DNA of 64,000 nt from Erysipelotrichaceae bacterium (GTDB taxonomy: Bacteria; Bacillota_I; Bacilli_A; Erysipelotrichales; Erysipelotrichaceae): positions 104,902-168,901 of the forward strand of contig JAFRAB010000012.1 of NCBI GenBank assembly GCA_017405675.1, written 5' to 3'. Under the pieces are notes generated by a model that was not told the DNA's origin, searched no databases, and was given only the letters and a program-made list of their open reading frames with translations. Of the stretch, positions 1 to 8,320 are shown piece after piece. The position numbers and the translations under genes are program-made. Each line of letters starts with the position of its first letter. Within the stretch, counting starts at the first letter, position 1.

Positions 1-96
1 AACTGGTCCCTCTGGTTCCGGTTCCGGCTTTGGTGTACAGCCTGTAAATGACAGAGCCATCATTACAGCCAGAAATAAAGCGATAAGTTTTTTCAT
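1..96 (-). CDS. Lipoprotein, N-terminal fragment (runs off the window edge)
   Basis: Thirty-two codons are visible, starting at an ATG whose first base is 96. The peptide has two lysines, a hydrophobic stretch and the lipobox-like SFTGC, followed by a Pro/Glu-rich linker (TPKPEPEPEG). This is a standard prolipoprotein signal peptide cleaved before Cys20 and lipid-anchored to the outer face of the membrane. A purine-rich stretch (GGAAGGGAGAAGAGGG) just upstream supplies the ribosome binding site. The mature domain lies outside the window, so no function can be assigned. Confidence 0.8.
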   Translation of the reverse strand, partial: MKKLIALFLAVMMALSFTGCTPKPEPEPEGPV

Positions 97-169
97 ATGT
101 TTCCCTCTTCTCCCTTCCTTATCTACTTTTATTTAACATGTTCATCCATGTTAACTCCTTTTGCAGACA

Positions 170-211
170 AAAAGGCTGTAGTTTTGTCTAATACTCAACT
201 TCCAGCCTTTT
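170..211 (-). terminator. Long-loop inverted repeat, possible terminator for the DUF3810 gene
   Basis: AAAAGGCTG (170-178) and CAGCCTTTT (203-211) are perfect 9-base inverted repeats separated by 24 bases. Read on the minus strand the second arm continues into a short T run. It lies about 100 bases beyond the stop of the DUF3810 gene, in a 212-base gap holding no other gene. The long loop makes the terminator assignment tentative. Confidence 0.4.
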
Positions 212-308
212 GAAAACCATCATAAGTATATCCTCTGAGAATTATATTTCTTGTTTATATAATAGCAACTTGTATGTATTTTTTCAACCTGATAACATTA
301 CAGGCATT

Positions 309-1394
309 TTATCTGTCACGCATATAACAGGCTATGAGATATTCCGTTACTTCGCCATATGACTGTATGCCGCTTTCCTGGGAAAATGTCTTGAGATAAC
401 GGTCATTTATTTCATCTGAAATATCCTGTAAAGGTGAATCATATTTCCGATAGTAATCCCTGTTATACCGGCGGTCCTGTCTTAACAGCTGCACGCCTTT
501 ATCATCAGCGTGATCCTCATACAGTTTGGCCGCTTTTTCACTGTCTGCTTTATACAGCGAATTAAAAGTATACGCAAATGCCTCATAGTAACCGCTGTAG
601 CGGAAATAATCATCATCATTGCTGACGCAGGCTATAAAAGCCGCAAAATTGGCTTCCTGCTCACTGGCAATGCCCAGACGGTGAGCTGCTTCATGACACA
701 TCACAAAACCCAGCGGTACAGCCGGTACCTTTCCCGGTACTCCCGCTTCCCCGGTCAGCGGCATGAACATGCCGTCAATGCCGTTATACATCAGATATAC
801 ACCTATTACCGACAGTTTCTTGACCGGTTTGACGGAACCGGAAAAAACAGGATACTTATCCGCAAGTGCCGCATAACTTCTTCCGGCCTTTTCAGCTGTT
901 TCATAGAAATCAGGTTTTACGGCATCACCGTTTTCATCTCTTTCGATCAGTACGGCATATTCTCCGGCCTTCTGCAGATAATATTCGCAGGCTTCATATA
1001 ACTGATTAACATCATACTTTTCAATCTTCAGTGACAGTTCACTGGCTAATGACGGGGCATAGTGATTAAGCATCCAGCCATTCACAGCCACAGCCATCAG
1101 TAGTGATACCGTAAGAACAACGGCTGACAGCCACTGCATGAAAGGTTTCTTTTCCTTTATGGTTCTTATTGTCATTACAATAAACAGAACTATCAGCAGT
1201 ATAAGACCGATATCCCATATCGCTATCTTAAGTACTGAACTGATCAATGACAGAAGACCTATCCATTTCTTTGAAATACTGCGGTAGACCGGAAAGAAGA
1301 CACCGGAAAAACGGCTGAACAGAAACATGTTCAGTCCCGATACTGCCCATAGTATTAGTGAAATGATCAATCTTCTTTTAACGCTGTTCTTCAT
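309..1394 (-). CDS. DUF3810 family membrane-anchored zincin-like protein
   Basis: A 361-residue protein. The N-terminal ~115 residues contain about three hydrophobic helices. The C-terminal half carries CHEAAH followed by SEQEANFAAF, the arrangement HExxH ... E found in DUF3810 proteins and typical of gluzincin metallopeptidases. The family is predicted to be membrane-bound zinc proteases of unknown substrate; catalysis is inferred from the motif only. The stretch DDYFRYSGYYEAFAY is also typical of the family. The gene has its own promoter (1408-1436) with a predicted leader of only about six bases and no SD site. Confidence 0.85.
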   Translation of the reverse strand: MKNSVKRRLIISLILWAVSGLNMFLFSRFSGVFFPVYRSISKKWIGLLSLISSVLKIAIWDIGLILLIVLFIVMTIRTIKEKKPFMQWLSAVVLTVSLLMAVAVNGWMLNHYAPSLASELSLKIEKYDVNQLYEACEYYLQKAGEYAVLIERDENGDAVKPDFYETAEKAGRSYAALADKYPVFSGSVKPVKKLSVIGVYLMYNGIDGMFMPLTGEAGVPGKVPAVPLGFVMCHEAAHRLGIASEQEANFAAFIACVSNDDDYFRYSGYYEAFAYTFNSLYKADSEKAAKLYEDHADDKGVQLLRQDRRYNRDYYRKYDSPLQDISDEINDRYLKTFSQESGIQSYGEVTEYLIACYMRDR

Positions 1395-1407
1395 GTGCTT
1401 ATTCTGT

Positions 1408-1436
1408 ATTATACAATTCTGACATTATCCGTTCAA
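1408..1436 (-). promoter_or_regulatory. Sigma-A-type promoter for the DUF3810 gene
   Basis: On the minus strand: TTGAAC (1431-1436), 17 bases, then TATAAT (1408-1413). Thirteen bases separate the -10 box from the ATG at 1394, so the predicted 5' leader is about 5-7 bases and has no SD sequence. Confidence 0.65.
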
Positions 1437-1444
1437 TCAGATAA

Positions 1445-1472
1445 AAACAGCTCTCCCGAAGGAAAGCTGTTT
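1445..1472 (-). terminator. Intrinsic terminator after cobB
   Basis: A 12-base stem (1445-1456 with 1461-1472, one G-T wobble) closed by a TTCG tetraloop on the minus strand and followed by T residues. It lies just past the cobB stop codon. Confidence 0.8.
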
Positions 1473-1478
1473 ATCTGA

Positions 1479-2210
1479 TTATCTTACTTCTATCTGACTT
1501 AATACTTTTCCAACCGCATCATATATGGCCAGATCAGCACTGCTGTCCATCGAAGTTCTGCTCTTGTTGATGATAACAAGATACTTGCCGTTGAAATATC
1601 TGACGAAGCTGGCAGCCGGATATACAACCAGTGAAGTGCCGGTAATTACCAGACAGTCAGCATGAGAAATCATATCAATGGCCTGATAAATGGTGTTTTC
1701 ATCCAGAGATTCCTCATACAGGACCACATCCGGCTTGATGATGCCGCCGCAGTCACAGTAAGGAACCCCCTTTTTAGCCATGATGTCTTCAATACCGTAG
1801 AACTTGCGGCACTTGACGCAGTGATTCTTATAAACGGTCCCGTGCAGTTCAGCAACATTCTTACTTCCGGCAGCGGTATGCAGGCCGTCAATGTTCTGCG
1901 TGACAACGCCAAGAGCCTTGCCCTTCTGTTCAAACTCTGCCATCTTCAGATGAGCAGGATTAGGTTTGGCACCTTCAATTAAAATCTTGTCACGGTAAAA
2001 GCGGTAGAATTCAGTCGGTTTGTTTCGGAAAAAAGTATGCGAGAGTATTTCCTCAGGAGGATAATCGTATTTCTGATTATACAGACCGTCAACACTGCGG
2101 AAATCAGGAATGCCGCTCTCAGTTGAAACACCGGCTCCGGTAAAGAAAACTATCTTGTTGCTGTCATCAAATATCTGCTGCAGTCTTTCAATTTCGTTCA
2201 TTTCTGTCAT
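1479..2210 (-). CDS. cobB: NAD-dependent protein deacylase, Sir2 family
   Basis: A 243-residue sirtuin, the normal bacterial length. It removes acyl groups from lysines using NAD+, releasing nicotinamide and O-acyl-ADP-ribose in the cytoplasm. Visible motifs are GAGVSTESGIPDFRS (NAD binding), TQNIDGLH, the catalytic His in ELHG, and a zinc site of two cysteine pairs (CVKC near residue 130 and CDC near 152). It lies 23 bases after nanE on the same strand, so the two are probably co-transcribed. A weak SD (GAAAAGAG) precedes the ATG. Confidence 0.95.
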   Translation of the reverse strand: MTEMNEIERLQQIFDDSNKIVFFTGAGVSTESGIPDFRSVDGLYNQKYDYPPEEILSHTFFRNKPTEFYRFYRDKILIEGAKPNPAHLKMAEFEQKGKALGVVTQNIDGLHTAAGSKNVAELHGTVYKNHCVKCRKFYGIEDIMAKKGVPYCDCGGIIKPDVVLYEESLDENTIYQAIDMISHADCLVITGTSLVVYPAASFVRYFNGKYLVIINKSRTSMDSSADLAIYDAVGKVLSQIEVR

Positions 2211-2233
2211 CTCTTTTCTTTTGGTTTATCTTA

Positions 2234-2935
2234 TCAGTTATCATGAATTTTGTCATTGTACTTAATAAATCTCTGCGTGATCAGGTGAGGTCTGGTAACA
2301 GCTGTTCCCACACAGGCCATGTCAGCCCCTGCATCGAAAACAGCCTTGAGATCTGCCAGTTCCCATATTGCACCTTCCGCGTTTACAGGCAGCTTGCAGT
2401 TCCGCTTGATCCGTCTGATCAGATCACAGTCAGGATGTTCCTTTGGTATATGTATTCCTGACAGTGTCGTAGCCAGGATGTCAACCATGCCTGTGCTTTC
2501 GGCGTTGATGCAGTCTTCCAGTGTTTCACAGTCTGCCATGATGGCCAGATCAGGATAAGCATCTTTTATCTGTTTAAGAAGGCTGTATAGCTGTTCTTTA
2601 CCCCTCTCCGGTCTTATTGTACAATCCAATGCCAATACGTCAGTTCCGGCTTCAATTACCGTAACAGCTGATTCAAAATCAGGGGTAATGTATACGTAAT
2701 CCATGTCTTCTCTGTTGGGGTCAAGAACTTTGTTAATGCCGATAATTGGGAAGTCACCCAGTGTTCTGATGGCTTTGATATCCTGCGGCCAGCAGGCTCT
2801 TATTGCTTTAGCCCCGCCCATTAAGGCACACTTAGCCATTATCTTCATGTTTTCCCGGCCATATAAAGGAGTATCTTCATAAGCCTGACATGAAATGATA
2901 ACCTGTCCCAGCAGTTTTTTTACAACTTCTTTCAT
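2234..2935 (-). CDS. nanE: N-acetylmannosamine-6-phosphate 2-epimerase
   Basis: A 233-residue TIM-barrel protein that converts ManNAc-6-phosphate to GlcNAc-6-phosphate in sialic acid and ManNAc catabolism. The N-terminal GQVIISCQAYEDTPLYG, the GGAKAIRAC segment and the PVNAEGAIW loop match NanE. Its product is the substrate of NagA, and two NagA homologues and NagB lie elsewhere in the window. No sialic-acid lyase or kinase lies beside it. An SD (GTGGGG) precedes the ATG. The upstream region is shared with the divergent PnuC-like gene. Confidence 0.93.
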   Translation of the reverse strand: MKEVVKKLLGQVIISCQAYEDTPLYGRENMKIMAKCALMGGAKAIRACWPQDIKAIRTLGDFPIIGINKVLDPNREDMDYVYITPDFESAVTVIEAGTDVLALDCTIRPERGKEQLYSLLKQIKDAYPDLAIMADCETLEDCINAESTGMVDILATTLSGIHIPKEHPDCDLIRRIKRNCKLPVNAEGAIWELADLKAVFDAGADMACVGTAVTRPHLITQRFIKYNDKIHDN

Positions 2936-2998
2936 ATTATATTCCCCACTGTTCTAATAATATTATCCTATCTTTTTTGTGGATGGTAAACACATTAA

Positions 2999-3027
2999 TT
3001 GTTTGCGGATAGTTTTTAAGTTAGAAT
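2999..3027 (+). promoter_or_regulatory. Promoter of the PnuC-like gene, predicted leaderless
   Basis: TTGTTT (2999-3004), 17 bases, TAGAAT (3022-3027). The expected transcription start falls near 3033-3035, at or just before the ATG at 3036 and downstream of the alternative ATG at 3030. No SD is present. Confidence 0.55.
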
Positions 3028-3035
3028 ATATGAGT

Positions 3036-4268
3036 ATGAAAAACTGGATTGAAAAAATTAAAACATTTACAGAACCCAACAAGAAAATTAAAACTGCAGA
3101 AATAGCGGTACTGGTATTGCTGCGGTTAGGAATCATCATTTCCTTTGGCATAGGTATTACGGGCATCAACAGGGAACCTGGTGAACTGAAGTATCTGGGT
3201 CGGGTCGAAATGGTCCGAGACCGTGAACGGGAAGACTATGATGAAGACAGTACGGTATGCGATGTTGTATACGTTAACGGTGATGATTCGATCACCATTA
3301 CCTATACATATGAAGAATACGAGGAACTGGAGACGGACAAGATCACAGCGTATGGCTATCAGCCCGCTGACGGGCCGCGCCTGTTCTTCAATCATGAAAA
3401 TCCTACGCAGAAGGAAATATCAGACACCTATAAACTGGTTGTCAGTAACAGACTGATGCCGGTATTCAACCTGGGAAATGCCTTACTGATCCTGTCGCTG
3501 TCAGTCATGATCGTTATGTTCTTCTCTACCTGCTTTACTACTTATGAAAAAGTCTGGTTTGTTTCGATCATGGTACTGGCTACCATATTTGCGGTACTGT
3601 TCCCGGAAGAAAGCGCGAACGGGGTCAACGGCATAATAATCATGTGGCTGTACCTGCTGGATACCTTCCTGAACATTCTGTGTGAACTGCTGATCTCCAA
3701 ACAGTCACGCTATAACTTCTTAGTATCCGTACTGGTTGAAATCACTGAAATAGTCATCTGCATTGTCTTAATGTACAGATTTGCTACCATGGTAACCACC
3801 CTGTTCTTCTGGCTGCCGATAGATATACTCAGCTACATCAACTGGACCAAGCATCTTGATGACAATCAGGATGAACTGACGATGGTCAGAAGACTGAAAG
3901 GCTGGCAGGAGCTGCTTATCTTAGTTGGTATAGGCGTATGGACCATTGTTGTTGGATACTTCATCAGCGGACTTGACATTACCACTGATTTCTTCAATAA
4001 CAAGTCACTGGCAACTGCTGTCACCTACATTGATGCATGTGCTTCTGCCGTAGGTGTTGCCAACGGTCTGTTTATCTTCTTCCGCTTAAGAGAACAGTGG
4101 ATCGCCTGGTACATCTGTGCTCTGCTGGAAGCCATCATCAACATCATGTCCGGACAGTATGTCTTACTGATCCTTAAACTCGGATACTTTACCAATACAA
4201 CTTACGGCTATATCAAGTGGAGCCAGTACATTAAATCACACCGTGAAGAACAGCCTTCACTGTTCTGA
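3036..4268 (+). CDS. PnuC-like integral membrane protein with an extra N-terminal domain
   Basis: About 410 residues. One N-terminal helix (residues ~20-40) is followed by a polar domain of about 90 residues (the segment around REDYDEDSTVCDVVYVNGDD), then eight or more hydrophobic helices. The C-terminal ~200 residues resemble nicotinamide-riboside transporter PnuC: WTKHLDDN, RLREQWIAWYICALLEAI and GYFTNTTYGYIKW sit where PnuC has its conserved tryptophans and asparagines. Vitamin or nucleoside uptake is inferred; the N-terminal extension is not part of ordinary PnuC. In-frame starts exist at 2979 (GTG), 3030 and 3036 (ATG). I chose 3036 because the promoter would start transcription there. 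Confidence 0.65.
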   Translation: MKNWIEKIKTFTEPNKKIKTAEIAVLVLLRLGIIISFGIGITGINREPGELKYLGRVEMVRDREREDYDEDSTVCDVVYVNGDDSITITYTYEEYEELETDKITAYGYQPADGPRLFFNHENPTQKEISDTYKLVVSNRLMPVFNLGNALLILSLSVMIVMFFSTCFTTYEKVWFVSIMVLATIFAVLFPEESANGVNGIIIMWLYLLDTFLNILCELLISKQSRYNFLVSVLVEITEIVICIVLMYRFATMVTTLFFWLPIDILSYINWTKHLDDNQDELTMVRRLKGWQELLILVGIGVWTIVVGYFISGLDITTDFFNNKSLATAVTYIDACASAVGVANGLFIFFRLREQWIAWYICALLEAIINIMSGQYVLLILKLGYFTNTTYGYIKWSQYIKSHREEQPSLF

Positions 4269-4272
4269 TAAT

Positions 4273-4297
4273 AACAGGACTCAGTCCTGTTTTTTTG
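4273..4297 (+). terminator. Intrinsic terminator after the PnuC-like gene
   Basis: AACAGGAC (4273-4280) pairs with GTCCTGTT (4284-4291) around a three-base loop, followed by T residues to 4297. Confidence 0.85.
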
Positions 4298-4376
4298 TAC
4301 TGTGACGTAAAAAAAACTTTTTGCAAACAACGGTTATAGCGCAGTCTGTTTCATTGACAAGAACATTCTGCTTTGA

Positions 4377-4405
4377 TTGATATATAAAACTTTATCTGTT
4401 AAAAT
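4377..4405 (+). promoter_or_regulatory. Sigma-A-type promoter of efp
   Basis: TTGATA (4377-4382), 17 bases, TAAAAT (4400-4405). The predicted leader contains the strong SD AAAGGTGG before the efp ATG at 4438. Confidence 0.7.
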
Positions 4406-4437
4406 AATAAAGAATTATTAGTAAAGGTGGTAATTAT

Positions 4438-4995
4438 ATGGCTATTGAATCAGGCGATTTCAGAACTGGATTAACTCTTATCGTTGACGGTGACCCTTGG
4501 CAGGTACTGGATTTCCAGCATGTAAAACCTGGTAAAGGTGCAGCAATTCTGAAGACAAAAATGAAGAACCTGAAAACAGGTGCAACACAGGAAAGAAACT
4601 TTAACGCAAACACAAAGTTTGAACCTGCTACTATCGAAAGAAAGTCAGCTCAGTATTCATACTCAGCAGATGATACTTATTACTTCATGGATATGGAAAC
4701 ATATGAAACCTATGAACTGAATGAAGAACATATCGGTTTCAACAAATATTTCCTGATCGAATCCATGGATGTAACTCTGATGTTCTTTGAAGGCGATCTG
4801 CTCGATATCTCCGTACCGGACAAGGTTGAACTGACAATTACTGAGACAACCCCGGCAATCAAGGGTGCTCCTACAACTCAGACTAAGGAAGCTGTTACTG
4901 AAACAGGTCTCACATTAAGAGTTCCGCAGTTTATTGAAGAAGGCGAAAAGGTACTCGTTACCTCCGCTGATGGAAAGTATTCCTCAAGAGCTTAA
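4438..4995 (+). CDS. efp: Translation elongation factor P
   Basis: 185 residues, the normal EF-P length with three beta-barrel domains. EF-P binds between the P and E sites of stalled ribosomes and stimulates peptide bond formation at polyproline stretches. The domain I loop HVKPGKGAA contains the lysine that is modified in other species. No EpmA/EpmB or YmfI-type modification gene was recognised in the window. It has its own promoter and a strong SD. Its stop codon lies within the 5' arm of the following terminator hairpin. Confidence 0.97.
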   Translation: MAIESGDFRTGLTLIVDGDPWQVLDFQHVKPGKGAAILKTKMKNLKTGATQERNFNANTKFEPATIERKSAQYSYSADDTYYFMDMETYETYELNEEHIGFNKYFLIESMDVTLMFFEGDLLDISVPDKVELTITETTPAIKGAPTTQTKEAVTETGLTLRVPQFIEEGEKVLVTSADGKYSSRA

Positions 4996-5008
4996 TAAAG
5001 CTCTTTTT
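4986..5008 (+). terminator. Terminator overlapping the efp stop codon
   Basis: AAGAGCTT (4986-4993) and AAGCTCTT (4998-5005) form a perfect 8-bp stem with an AATA loop, followed by three more T residues. The efp stop TAA at 4993-4995 spans the stem-loop border. Confidence 0.75.
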
Positions 5009-5013
5009 CTGTT

Positions 5014-5760
5014 ATGAGTAAAACGGTACTTATTACCGGCGGTGCCAACGGCATCGGCAGAGCCACGGCTCTTGAACTGGCCAAGAATAAATACGATATC
5101 GTCATTAATTACCTTACCTCTGAAGAAAAAGCCCTGCAGTTGCAGAAAACCATCATCGAAGAATACGGGGTTAACTGTCTGGCTATCAGAGCTGATATAT
5201 CAAAGGAAGATGAAGTTGATGCCATGGTATCACAGATTGAAAAGCAGCTTGGCGGTGTTGACATTCTCATCAACAATGCTGCCATTGATCTTTCCAATCT
5301 CTTTCATTTGAAAACGGCTGACGAATTCAGAAGAACACTGGATGTAAATGTTGTTGGTGCCTATATCTGCAGCAAGCGCGTATACAGCCATATGAAAGAA
5401 AAGGAATATGGCCGAATCATCAACATCTCCTCAACCAACGGCATCAATACCTATTTCCCGATGTGCTTTGACTATGACGCCTCCAAGGCAGCACTGATAA
5501 GCCTGACTCATAATCTGGCCATGCAGTTCGCCCCATATGTGAACGTCAATGCCATCGCTCCTGGTTTCATCGGTACCGAAAATGAACTCGACGGCTACGA
5601 TGAGGAATTCCTTAAGGAAGAAACGCAGAAAATACTGGTTGAAAGATACGGCCAGCCTGAAGAGGTTGCCTATCTGATAAGATTCCTGATCTCCGATCAG
5701 GCTGACTACATAAATAATACCGTCATCAGAATTGACGGAGGACAAAAAGGAAGCTGTTAA
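5014..5760 (+). CDS. Short-chain dehydrogenase/reductase, FabG-like
   Basis: A 248-residue classical SDR. TGGANGIGRA near the N-terminus is the NAD(P)-binding glycine motif, INNAA follows at about residue 87, a catalytic Ser lies in ISSTNG, and the Tyr-Lys pair is in YDASKAA. It could be a 3-oxoacyl-ACP reductase or another alcohol/ketone oxidoreductase; the substrate cannot be read from the sequence. The ATG is 18 bases after the efp stop, immediately past a terminator and without a recognisable SD, so expression may depend on read-through and coupling. The stop codon overlaps that of the convergent gene. Confidence 0.85.
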   Translation: MSKTVLITGGANGIGRATALELAKNKYDIVINYLTSEEKALQLQKTIIEEYGVNCLAIRADISKEDEVDAMVSQIEKQLGGVDILINNAAIDLSNLFHLKTADEFRRTLDVNVVGAYICSKRVYSHMKEKEYGRIINISSTNGINTYFPMCFDYDASKAALISLTHNLAMQFAPYVNVNAIAPGFIGTENELDGYDEEFLKEETQKILVERYGQPEEVAYLIRFLISDQADYINNTVIRIDGGQKGSC

Positions 5761-5768
5761 GCTTCCTT
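5747..5768. terminator. Bidirectional terminator containing both convergent stop codons
   Basis: AAGGAAGCT (5747-5755), loop GTTA, AGCTTCCTT (5760-5768): a perfect 9-bp stem. The SDR stop (5758-5760) and the stop of the minus-strand gene (5757-5759) both lie in or at the loop. The minus-strand reading continues into a T run. Confidence 0.8.
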
Positions 5769-7013
5769 ATTTATTTTAGATAACGCTAATAATATGGACA
5801 GTTTTCCATATTGCAGAGATAGCCCTCCCTGCATGTATAAGGTATATGGCGGTATTACCGGTGCATCGGCACTTAATTCAATAGTGCTGCCCTGTGTAAA
5901 GGCGCCACAGGCCATGACTTCATCAAACGGATATCCCGGCATCGGTGCCGGTAAAACCCTGACGAATGAATCTATCGGAGAGGCTTCCTGAATGCCCTGT
6001 GTGAATCTGACCAGATTCTCTTCACTTCCCAGTTCCACCGTCTGAATGATATCGGTACGGAATTCATCATATTTCGGAGAAACATTCTTATATCCCAGTT
6101 TCTCCATCATGTAAGCTGCGAATACGGCTGTTTTCATGGCGCTGGCTACTGCTGCCGGAGCCATGAAGATACCTTTGAAGAAAGAGTTATTCAGGTTGAA
6201 GTTAGCCCCCTGCTCTTTTCCTATGCCAGGAGCCGTAAGCCTTTCCGCTACCATCTGGATCAGATCAGCCCTGCCGGCTACATATCCGCCGGTAGAAGCT
6301 ATCCCGCCGCCCAGGTTCTTCATCAGTGAACCGACAACCACATCAGCCCCGACATGACCAGGTTCTCTGTCCTCAACCAGTTCACCATAGCAGTTATCGA
6401 CCATGATGATTACCTCATCATTAACCTTTCTGATTTCCTTAATGAGATGTTCTATTCTGGAAATTGTCAGAGAAGCACGGGAAGAATAGCCGCGTGATCT
6501 CTGGATCTCAACCAGTCTGACATCCTTTTTCTGCAGTCTTTCAATAATGGCTGCTTCATCAAATTCATTATTCACCAGATCTATCTGTTCATACTTAACA
6601 CCATAGGCTTTAAGCGACTGACTGGAATCACCGCACAGACCTATTAATTCCTGCAGTGAATCATAAGGTGTACCGGTCAGGGAAATCATGGTATCGCCAT
6701 GTTTCAATAGTGCTGAAAAAGTCAGATACAGTGCATTGGTACCGCTCATGATCTGCGGGCGTACCAGTGCATCTTCGCAGCCTAAAACTGTCGCAAAGAT
6801 CCTTTCCAGCTTATCACGTCCGGCATCATAGTTACCGTATCCATTTATATCACCGAAATCGGTATAAGATACTCTGTTTTCAATAAAAGCCGATAATATG
6901 CGGTTGGAATTAAGCAGAGCAACATGATCTATTCTGTCATAGATCTCCTTTAATACCTCATCAGATTCCTCTGCCATTTTCCATAATTCTTTATCTATCT
7001 GATCTAAAACCAT
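5757..7013 (-). CDS. Methionine gamma-lyase family PLP enzyme (aluminium-resistance family)
   Basis: 418 residues of the fold-type I PLP family PF06838, often annotated as aluminium resistance protein or methionine gamma-lyase family. Family signatures include DINGYGNYDAGRDKLE near the N-terminus, RPQIMSGTNAL, IMVDNCYGE and VVGSLMKNLGGG, whose lysine is expected to bind PLP. The true substrate is not established; a carbon-sulfur lyase is the usual prediction. An AGAGG SD precedes the ATG. The gene ends four bases inside the convergent SDR gene. Confidence 0.88.
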   Translation of the reverse strand: MVLDQIDKELWKMAEESDEVLKEIYDRIDHVALLNSNRILSAFIENRVSYTDFGDINGYGNYDAGRDKLERIFATVLGCEDALVRPQIMSGTNALYLTFSALLKHGDTMISLTGTPYDSLQELIGLCGDSSQSLKAYGVKYEQIDLVNNEFDEAAIIERLQKKDVRLVEIQRSRGYSSRASLTISRIEHLIKEIRKVNDEVIIMVDNCYGELVEDREPGHVGADVVVGSLMKNLGGGIASTGGYVAGRADLIQMVAERLTAPGIGKEQGANFNLNNSFFKGIFMAPAAVASAMKTAVFAAYMMEKLGYKNVSPKYDEFRTDIIQTVELGSEENLVRFTQGIQEASPIDSFVRVLPAPMPGYPFDEVMACGAFTQGSTIELSADAPVIPPYTLYMQGGLSLQYGKLSILLALSKINKEA

Positions 7014-7073
7014 ACTAAAAACCTCTTATTCACTCACACATTATCTAATATTTAAGGATAAAATGCACCAATA

Positions 7074-8216
7074 TTATTTCTTATAGACAGTCTTTCCGCC
7101 GATAATGGTCTGCACAACATCGTAATTCTCAGTCATCAGAATCAGGTCGCTCTTGCGTCCGACTTCGATCTTACCTCTGTCAGTAACATTTAAACACTTG
7201 GCTACATTCTCGGCATACAGTGTACCGACTTCTTCCATTGTTAAACCGCATCTGTCTCTGGCGGCCTTCATGATCTGGTTGATTGCCATATTGCCTGAAG
7301 TAATGTAGCCGTCTTCGGAATAAATGAAGCCGTCCTTGGCCGTAATCTTCTTACCGTTAACGATGTGCGTACCTTCCGGCAGACCTGAAGCATCAGACAT
7401 GTCTGATACACCGTAGACTTTATCAATACCCTTGATCTTGATCAGTATCTTTACCCATACCGGATCAACATGATAACCGTCACAGGTCAGCTGAGCCTTG
7501 ATTCTGTCGTCATACATGACAGCTGCTGCAGCTCCTGCTTCTCTGTGATGCATGGCCTTGAAACCATTGAACATGTGGTCAGCCTGACACAGCCCGTGAT
7601 CAGCTGCCTCAAACACATCGTAAGCAGATGCTTCGGTATTGCCTACCGTCGGATCAACTCCCTGGGATACCATGTAGTCACACCATTCCATACTACCCGG
7701 CAGATCCGGTGAAACATGGAACAGGGCAACGTCACTGTAGTCATTGTCAACCAGCCAATCGGTATGCTCTTTTGAAGGGCTGACTGCGTTGGCAGTCATG
7801 TATCTCTTTAATGAAGGATAAACACCTTCAAACTGCAGATCTCCGATCCTGGTTCCTTCATATCTGTCTCTGATCTTTCTGATTTCTCTGACTGTTCTGG
7901 CAATACGTTCATACTGGGTACCTCCCAAGGTAGGATATACAGTAGTTACACCTACTTCCGGCAGCTTTTCCACCAGGAATTTTACTCTGTCCTCATAGGT
8001 ACCAAACTCATCTTCCTCACCATAGGCAAAACTTCTTAACCAGCCGCCATGGTTATGGCAGTCAATGATGCCGGCATAAAGATAATTTCCTTCGGCATCA
8101 ATTACTTCAGTATCCGGCAGATCATTACCAATAGCTGTAATACCGGTTTCATCAAACCGGACTTCCGTACTGACGAACTGTCCGTCAATAAATACTCTGG
8201 CATTTATTATTTTCAT
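7074..8216 (-). CDS. nagA: Divergent N-acetylglucosamine-6-phosphate deacetylase
   Basis: 380 residues of the NagA amidohydrolase family, which deacetylates GlcNAc-6-phosphate to glucosamine-6-phosphate. Metal and substrate motifs are DCHNHGG, QADHMFNGF, CDGYHVDP and VSDMSDASG. The usual EGP loop is replaced by FEGVYPSLKR, and overall it differs markedly from the second NagA in this window (42731-43873), so its substrate may differ. An ATG at 8237 would add seven residues; I prefer 8216 because AGAGG lies at the correct distance. A TATAAT box lies upstream. It is followed by the methionine gamma-lyase family gene. Confidence 0.85.
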   Translation of the reverse strand: MKIINARVFIDGQFVSTEVRFDETGITAIGNDLPDTEVIDAEGNYLYAGIIDCHNHGGWLRSFAYGEEDEFGTYEDRVKFLVEKLPEVGVTTVYPTLGGTQYERIARTVREIRKIRDRYEGTRIGDLQFEGVYPSLKRYMTANAVSPSKEHTDWLVDNDYSDVALFHVSPDLPGSMEWCDYMVSQGVDPTVGNTEASAYDVFEAADHGLCQADHMFNGFKAMHHREAGAAAAVMYDDRIKAQLTCDGYHVDPVWVKILIKIKGIDKVYGVSDMSDASGLPEGTHIVNGKKITAKDGFIYSEDGYITSGNMAINQIMKAARDRCGLTMEEVGTLYAENVAKCLNVTDRGKIEVGRKSDLILMTENYDVVQTIIGGKTVYKK

Positions 8217-8275
8217 AGTCGTGTCCTCTGATATCATTATACATTATTCATACTGTCTCTTGTGTCTTATGACCA

Positions 8276-8299
8276 GACAAAAGGCAGCGTTGTGCTGCC
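8276..8299 (-). terminator. Terminator of the glycine cleavage operon
   Basis: GGCAGC (8283-8288) pairs with GCTGCC (8294-8299), with TTTTGTC on the minus-strand exit side. It lies 22 bases beyond the gcvPB stop. Confidence 0.8.
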
Positions 8300-8320
8300 C
8301 TGTCATTATTTCTGAGTTAT

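Noticed and set aside
510..1001. 163-codon plus-strand ORF opposite the DUF3810 gene
   Set aside because: It is antisense to a well-supported protein, has no SD and codes for a composition-biased sequence with no family features.
2319..2558. Plus-strand ORFs opposite nanE
   Set aside because: Shadow frames of nanE, which shows clear family motifs.
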